From: Mucilaginibacter sp.
GTDB taxonomy: Bacteria > Bacteroidota > Bacteroidia > Sphingobacteriales > Sphingobacteriaceae
Direction of reading: 5' to 3'
DNA length: 64,000 nucleotides
Assembly: GCF_025362475.1 (NCBI RefSeq)
Contig: NZ_JANYGH010000079.1
Location: 62,001 to 126,000 of the forward strand
Within the stretch, counting starts at the first letter, position 1. Each line of letters starts with the position of its first letter. Shown piece after piece: positions 58,801 to 64,000 of this stretch. The notes below the pieces were generated by a model. That model did not search any database, had not been told where the DNA came from, and saw only the letters and a list, made by a program, of their open reading frames with translations. A program made the position numbers and the translations under genes.

Positions 58801-59616
58801 TTAATTTAAATGTAGTGCAGAAGCTACGTCGTTATAGTTTTTGAAGTTAAGCCCCGGATGTGTAACCTGTAAAGTAGTTACAGAACCCCCAGGTATTACC
58901 ACCACCTTAAAATCATAGCCAGGTGAGTTGAAATTAGCTATAATATTAACAAAACCAACTCCTACATCAGATTGATATATGGCATTGGTAATTCTGATGA
59001 ATGGTAAAGAATAAAAACTGGTTGTTCCTGTTACTCTTAAATACACCAAAACAAGGCCACTGTTAACAATTGACTGAGTTATAGCCGGTACATTAAGTTT
59101 GGTTGCACTTGCTGCGCTAACGCTTTGGTTAGTTATAATATAGCTCTTAATATTTATGGAACCATCAGCTCCAGCCGGGCCCTGTGGTCCGGTGGCTCCT
59201 GTTGCGCCCGTTGCTCCATTAGCACCGGTTGCACCCCTGGGGCCCGCTGGCCCTGTAGCACCCGTTGCGCCTGTTGCACCAGTAGCGCCAGCTGGTCCCT
59301 GAGCACCTGTTGCGCCAGTTGCTCCATTGGCTCCCGTTGCTCCTGTTGCACCGGTAGCTCCCTGCGGACCTATTGGTCCTGTTGCTCCGGTAGCACCTGT
59401 TGCACCAGTAGCTCCTGTTGGGCCTGGTATACCTGTTGTTGCTCCTTGTGGTCCCTGTGGTCCCTGTGGTCCTGTAGCTCCGGTTTCGCCTTGAGGACCC
59501 TGTGCCCCATCAGCACCTGTAGCCCCCACCGGTCCGGGTGTTTTATCTTTCTTGCAGGAATTCATACTTATAGTGCAAGCCAATAAAACAGTAAATAAAA
59601 GTCGTAGTCTTCTCAT
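58801..59616 (-). CDS. collagen-like (Gly-X-Y) lipoprotein
   Basis: 271 aa; signal peptide with lipobox-like SMNSC; long [11 protein letters not shown] tract followed by a globular C-terminal domain. Confidence 0.9.
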   Translation of the reverse strand: MRRLRLLFTVLLACTISMNSCKKDKTPGPVGATGADGAQGPQGETGATGPQGPQGPQGATTGIPGPTGATGATGATGATGPIGPQGATGATGATGANGATGATGAQGPAGATGATGATGATGPAGPRGATGANGATGATGATGPQGPAGADGSINIKSYIITNQSVSAASATKLNVPAITQSIVNSGLVLVYLRVTGTTSFYSLPFIRITNAIYQSDVGVGFVNIIANFNSPGYDFKVVVIPGGSVTTLQVTHPGLNFKNYNDVASALHLN

Positions 59617-59833
59617 AAAAATATGATTTTAGTAGTATATAGACACGTTTTACGGATATGTGGATAATTAGTTTCACAAATTATTGACATGGATCATCTT
59701 TTTTATTAGCAGCCACACTTATAGACCTAAGGCTATCAATGTTTTATTAAACAATGCTTAACAATGCATGCAACAAAAGGGCTTAGACTTTCGTTATACT
59801 TAATAAACATTTAACCATTGAATAACATCACCC

Positions 59834-60106
59834 ATGAACAACATCAGCAGTAATTTACATGAAAAGGTCCATCACTGGATAGATGCGATAGGTTTCAGGC
59901 TAAACGCCTCGCAAACAAATGGCAAAAATCACATTACAACCAATCACTACTTTTTTGAGACCTTCAATTTCTTTGAAAAAGAAAAAAGAGACCATCCGGA
60001 AAGTACTAAATTCCTTTGTTTTGATGCGTATGGCGAGAAAATCAATGTAAAGTCATTGCTTGATCTGCAAATTGCTTTTTTCGAAAACATTAGCCAGCTT
60101 AAATAA
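59834..60106 (+). CDS. hypothetical protein
   Basis: 90-aa ORF in an otherwise empty interval, plausible composition; downstream palindromic terminator. Confidence 0.5.
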   Translation: MNNISSNLHEKVHHWIDAIGFRLNASQTNGKNHITTNHYFFETFNFFEKEKRDHPESTKFLCFDAYGEKINVKSLLDLQIAFFENISQLK

Positions 60107-60176
60107 TATTGACCTGCTCGCTGATGTTTTGGGGCAAATAAATAAAAAAAACGCGAGGCGTTACCGTGCGCCGGAT

Positions 60177-60224
60177 AAAGAAAAACAGGCTGATCATACA
60201 TGTATGATCAGCCTGTTTTTCTTT
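60177..60224. terminator. bidirectional terminator: perfect 48-bp palindrome
   Basis: AAAGAAAAACAGGCTGATCATACATGTATGATCAGCCTGTTTTTCTTT, fully self-complementary, between convergent genes. Confidence 0.85.
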
Positions 60225-60340
60225 TAAACCTATCGAGATTTCCTGAAGTATGCTATTTTGTAAAAGGGAATTCCCAGACTGCCCCTTTTACTTATAATAC
60301 AGCCCCTTCTCACCCTCAAATTTTAACTATTTAATTAAAA

Positions 60341-62986
60341 TTAGTTATCCACATTTGTTTTTGACCAACAGTTCATGTAGCCTTTTCCAGTATTTTCGTT
60401 AATAATTTCGTCAGCATCTTTAATCCGGATTGTACCTCCGCCAGGCAGATTAACAATTGGCCGGGAAGGATTTAATGCCTCCTTTATCCTTAGCTTAAGA
60501 TCGGCATAATGCGCAGCAGTTAACGCATCGCCACCTTTTGGTAAACCGCTATCAATCTTCTTCAACTCGGCGCGCACCATAGGCCTGATATCAGATAATG
60601 CCATATTAATAGGTGTTAACCCAAAAGCCGCCAAAACCTGCGTAGGGAAGCCCGGAAAGCCTCTGAAATCATCTGTTAATAAGCTCCTCAGGTTTTCAAC
60701 ATAACCACGTTGCAGGTTGCGTTTAAAGGCATCAGGCTTACCCCCTGTAAAAATCCCTGGCCTAAGATCATCAAACAGCTGGGCTACGGTATAAGCAGCA
60801 GTACCATTTTTAGCTTCATTATCATACATGCGGGCAAGCCTTGACGGGCTAAGTACGTTTGCCAGCGCACCCACTTGCAGGCCTTTGATACGGTTGTAAA
60901 TAACGCCATTATCAAACTTGCTTAGTTCGGTTTTATTAATAAGCCAGTATGGGGTAGTAAATATTTGTTTATCTAAAAACTCAACCGCGTCATGTTGCAG
61001 GCTTTTGCTCACAAAATCATAAACAGGGCCTTTTTGATCATACGTTTTAAAGTTTTCGTTCATGCCGCCAATGTTGGTGGTTACATGGCCCATGTATCGG
61101 TAATACTGCCCTAAAACCTCATTGTACAACTCACTCACATCATCAAAGTTCTCCCCTTTTTGGAAGGTCCATTTTTCAAGGTTGGGTAAAATGCGTTTTA
61201 AATTGGCAATGCCATAGGTACTGGCCTTCATTGCATTATCACCCAAATCTTCGCTTTGCAAGCGTGGATCAATTGAAGTCCCTTGCCGGCCAAAATAATA
61301 AACAGGGTTCCCTGCTTTTTTAGTGGCCCAATCGGCTAAGATCACTTTTTCCTGATCGATAGTTTTGTTCCCCGGAAACCAGCTATAGCCCCATTTTACC
61401 GCCCACAAATCGTACTCGCCAATTTGAGGGTAAAGATGTGTAACGCCATCGCCTGGTTGGGCAACGTAGTTAAATCGGGCATAATCCATAATAGATGGTG
61501 CCGTACCATGCTTATCTGTAAATGATTTTGAACGTAATGAATCAACGGGGTAGGCATAGCTTGAGCCAAAGTTATGTGGCAAACCAAGCGTGTGACCAAT
61601 TTCATGCGATGATACAAAACGGATCAATTCGCCCATTTGCTCATCTGTAAACTGGGGCTTGCGTGCCGCCGGATTAACGGCCGCGGTTTGTATCAGGAAC
61701 CAATCGCGCAGTAAGCTCATGACATTATGATACCAACCTACATGACTTTCCAATATCTCGCCGCTCCGCGGATCTGACACATGGGGGCCGTATGCATTTT
61801 CAACATCCGATGCAAAATAACGAACAACACTATACCGGGCATCTTCTGTACTAAATTCAGGGTCTTGTTTTTTTGTTGGCGCCTCTTTACCTGTGATGGC
61901 ATTTTTAAAACCTGCAGCTTCAAAAGCTTTGTTCCAATCATTTATACCGGCAATAAGGTATGGCACCCATTTTTTTGGTGTCGCCGGATCAATATAATAT
62001 ACTATTTGCTTTTTTGGCTCAACCAGCTCGCCACGTTCATAAGCTGCCGGATCTTTGGGCTCCAGTTTCCAACGATGGATATAGGCGGTTATCGCCGATT
62101 TTTGCTTGTCGGTGCCATAATCTGTTTGGCGCTGACCAAAAAACCCAACCCTTGCATCACTGACACGGGCTTTCATAGGCGTTTTTGGCAATAATAACAT
62201 AGACGTATTTAACTCAAATGTAATTGCCCCATTGCTGTTATCGGTAGGTGATTCGCCCGACCGGTAGGTTTTTAAAGTACGGGCTTCCAAATTTATAGGG
62301 AAGCTTTTAATAGTATCGATATATGACCGCGTTGCATCAACGCCAGAAATTTTATATGCTTTTTTTACATCATCAGATAAACCTATGGCTGCAATATCTC
62401 CATTATAAAAATCAGATACATCTATCAATACACCTGTAGTATCTTTATTAAAAGCCTTGATATCAAAAGAAGCTAAAACAGCATCAAGGTTTGAGTTTTT
62501 AACAGACTCATACATATCTGATGTACTATCGGCCCTTATAGAAAAATTGGGCACGCGAATAAAAACTTGTTTATCATGGCGCTGCCATTTCCATACCTGC
62601 TCGTTCAGCTGCTCGCCGCCATATTGCTGACCAAATGTTTTTAAACCTGTAGGTGTTTTTATATAGCGGGTAACCACCAGCATTTCCCGGTTTAATAATG
62701 AATCCGGAATTTCAAAGTAGTACTTGCCATCAACTTTGTATGTATTGAAAAGACCGCTATCGGCTTTTATTTTGCCGGTAATTAAGTCGCTGAATTTTTT
62801 AATTCCCTCTTTTTTAGGAGTGCTGCCAGTGGTTGCCGTAGCGGTAGTGCCGCCGGGGCCAGTGGTGGTTTTAAGCGTTAAACTTTGGTTTGCTGTTTGT
62901 TTTTTAGTGGAGCAGGAGGCAGCTAAAATAGCTAACATTAATGCGGCGCCACGCATATATTGGCCAGCCAGGGAGGTTCGTTTCAT
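60341..62986 (-). CDS. zinc-dependent metalloprotease (DUF5117/DUF5118 type), lipoprotein
   Basis: 881 aa; lipobox ILAASCS; zinc motif SSHEIGHTLGLPHNFGSS. Confidence 0.92.
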   Translation of the reverse strand: MKRTSLAGQYMRGAALMLAILAASCSTKKQTANQSLTLKTTTGPGGTTATATTGSTPKKEGIKKFSDLITGKIKADSGLFNTYKVDGKYYFEIPDSLLNREMLVVTRYIKTPTGLKTFGQQYGGEQLNEQVWKWQRHDKQVFIRVPNFSIRADSTSDMYESVKNSNLDAVLASFDIKAFNKDTTGVLIDVSDFYNGDIAAIGLSDDVKKAYKISGVDATRSYIDTIKSFPINLEARTLKTYRSGESPTDNSNGAITFELNTSMLLLPKTPMKARVSDARVGFFGQRQTDYGTDKQKSAITAYIHRWKLEPKDPAAYERGELVEPKKQIVYYIDPATPKKWVPYLIAGINDWNKAFEAAGFKNAITGKEAPTKKQDPEFSTEDARYSVVRYFASDVENAYGPHVSDPRSGEILESHVGWYHNVMSLLRDWFLIQTAAVNPAARKPQFTDEQMGELIRFVSSHEIGHTLGLPHNFGSSYAYPVDSLRSKSFTDKHGTAPSIMDYARFNYVAQPGDGVTHLYPQIGEYDLWAVKWGYSWFPGNKTIDQEKVILADWATKKAGNPVYYFGRQGTSIDPRLQSEDLGDNAMKASTYGIANLKRILPNLEKWTFQKGENFDDVSELYNEVLGQYYRYMGHVTTNIGGMNENFKTYDQKGPVYDFVSKSLQHDAVEFLDKQIFTTPYWLINKTELSKFDNGVIYNRIKGLQVGALANVLSPSRLARMYDNEAKNGTAAYTVAQLFDDLRPGIFTGGKPDAFKRNLQRGYVENLRSLLTDDFRGFPGFPTQVLAAFGLTPINMALSDIRPMVRAELKKIDSGLPKGGDALTAAHYADLKLRIKEALNPSRPIVNLPGGGTIRIKDADEIINENTGKGYMNCWSKTNVDN

Positions 62987-63074
62987 TTAAATGATATAGT
63001 TTAAACGTAAACTTATGCAAAAGTTTGCCCTTTTTAATAACGGTAAAGAGTTAATTACACAAAATGGTAGAAAT

Positions 63075-64000
63075 TTAGATACGCCTTTTTAAGGTTAACA
63101 CAACTTTATCGAGTTTTTTATCATGGTAAACATCAAGCAACAGGCTCCTGTCATTTCTTGATTTAAACAGGTCATCAATTTCTTCGAGGCTCATTTTTGA
63201 TACCGGCTTAAAGTTTATAGCAACTATCTCGTCATCTTTTTCAAGCCCGATCTCGTCACCCGCAGAGCCAGGTTCAACGCGGTTTATAATTATCCGCTCC
63301 AGATTTTTGCCTGCCGCGTAATATTCAATGCCGCTCATATCATGTTCAAAGGACTCTTTAAAGTTATTGTTGGGCTTTAAATACATTGCATTCCCGGAAT
63401 AATCAAATATAACAGAGAACCGCTTAAGCACACCAATACCCAGGTTACCATCCCGGGGTATGGAAAGATGTGTTTGATCCGCATCAGGGAAAGAAGATAT
63501 GATGCCCTTAATTTTAAACTTGCCTATTTCAAGGGCATCCAAACGGGCTATGTAGCCGTTAATCGGTCCGTTTAAGCCAATACCCAGGTTAGCCGAAGCG
63601 ATGAACTTTTGAGGAAGGCCGTATAGGGGGATGATCTTTTCTAACGATATCGGGTGGCCGGCACCAAGATCAATAACCAGTTTGCTATTAATTTCTTTCC
63701 CGTTCTGCAGTATAACTTTCCCGGTTACGTAGGGCTTCCTGTCTTCAACCGTGATAGGTATTAGCGTGCCTTTCCTGAAAACTTTGAGATCTTTAGGCCT
63801 GCAAACCGTAACCGTGCTATCCTGAAAATTGATTTTAACGGCCAGGTTGTTAAAAAATTCGTAACCGATGAGGCCGTGTATGGGCATCCCGGCATAGCCA
63901 GACAGGCTAAAAAGATCTTTTTTTAGTATGGCCGCGGCTACATCATAACTCACTAAACCAGGTATTTGAATTTCTAATGCCGAGGTAACATAAGCTTCGG
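63075..64000 (-). CDS. retropepsin-like aspartyl protease with C-terminal PDZ domain (partial, runs off the window edge)
   Basis: GLIGYEFFNNLAVKINFQDSTVTV, LVIDLGAGHPISL, PDZ NRVEPGSAGDEIGLEKDDEIVAIN; frame stays open to 64000 (EAYVTSALEIQIPGLVSYD). Confidence 0.8.
   Translation of the reverse strand, partial: EAYVTSALEIQIPGLVSYDVAAAILKKDLFSLSGYAGMPIHGLIGYEFFNNLAVKINFQDSTVTVCRPKDLKVFRKGTLIPITVEDRKPYVTGKVILQNGKEINSKLVIDLGAGHPISLEKIIPLYGLPQKFIASANLGIGLNGPINGYIARLDALEIGKFKIKGIISSFPDADQTHLSIPRDGNLGIGVLKRFSVIFDYSGNAMYLKPNNNFKESFEHDMSGIEYYAAGKNLERIIINRVEPGSAGDEIGLEKDDEIVAINFKPVSKMSLEEIDDLFKSRNDRSLLLDVYHDKKLDKVVLTLKRRI

Noticed and set aside
59125-59586. 153-aa plus-strand ORF, Cys/Ser-rich
   Set aside because: Antisense of the Gly-X-Y repeat; composition is a mechanical consequence of the repeat codons.
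1-64000. IS element or prophage
   Set aside because: No transposase, integrase, portal or terminase proteins among the ORFs; the dispersed repeats carry no coding capacity.

Overview
This 64-kb window is chromosomal DNA from a member of Bacteroidota. The protein repertoire (BlaI/M56, TonB C-terminal and plug domains, OMP_b-brl_3-like receptor, SPW-repeat protein, cphA/cphB, TAnnTTTG promoters) suggests Sphingobacteriaceae, possibly Mucilaginibacter or Pedobacter; this placement is inferred from sequence character only. Most of the window is ordinary housekeeping and periplasmic gene content: rplM-rpsI-rpsB-tsf, pyrH, nagA, cysM/epsC-like, proteases, a two-component system, TonB/OMP proteins. 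Accessory points of interest: a RES/Xre (ParS/MbcA-type) toxin-antitoxin pair; a zeta-like P-loop kinase translationally coupled to a small unknown partner; a frameshifted nucleotidyltransferase with a small partner gene; an AT-rich DUF4062 protein with an unassigned C-terminal region; a cyanophycin synthesis and degradation locus; a two-gene ligase-associated DNA repair pair; a sigma/anti-sigma/Met-Lys-rich protein/peroxiredoxin block; a frameshifted M56-TonB-TonB-plug gene; a collagen-like lipoprotein; and several families of intergenic inverted repeats. No tRNA, rRNA, CRISPR array, IS element or prophage could be supported. I did not find a system I would confidently call new. The strongest candidates are the degenerate oligomer inverted arrays in intergenic regions, the DUF4062 protein, the zeta-like pair and the sigma/MK-rich locus.
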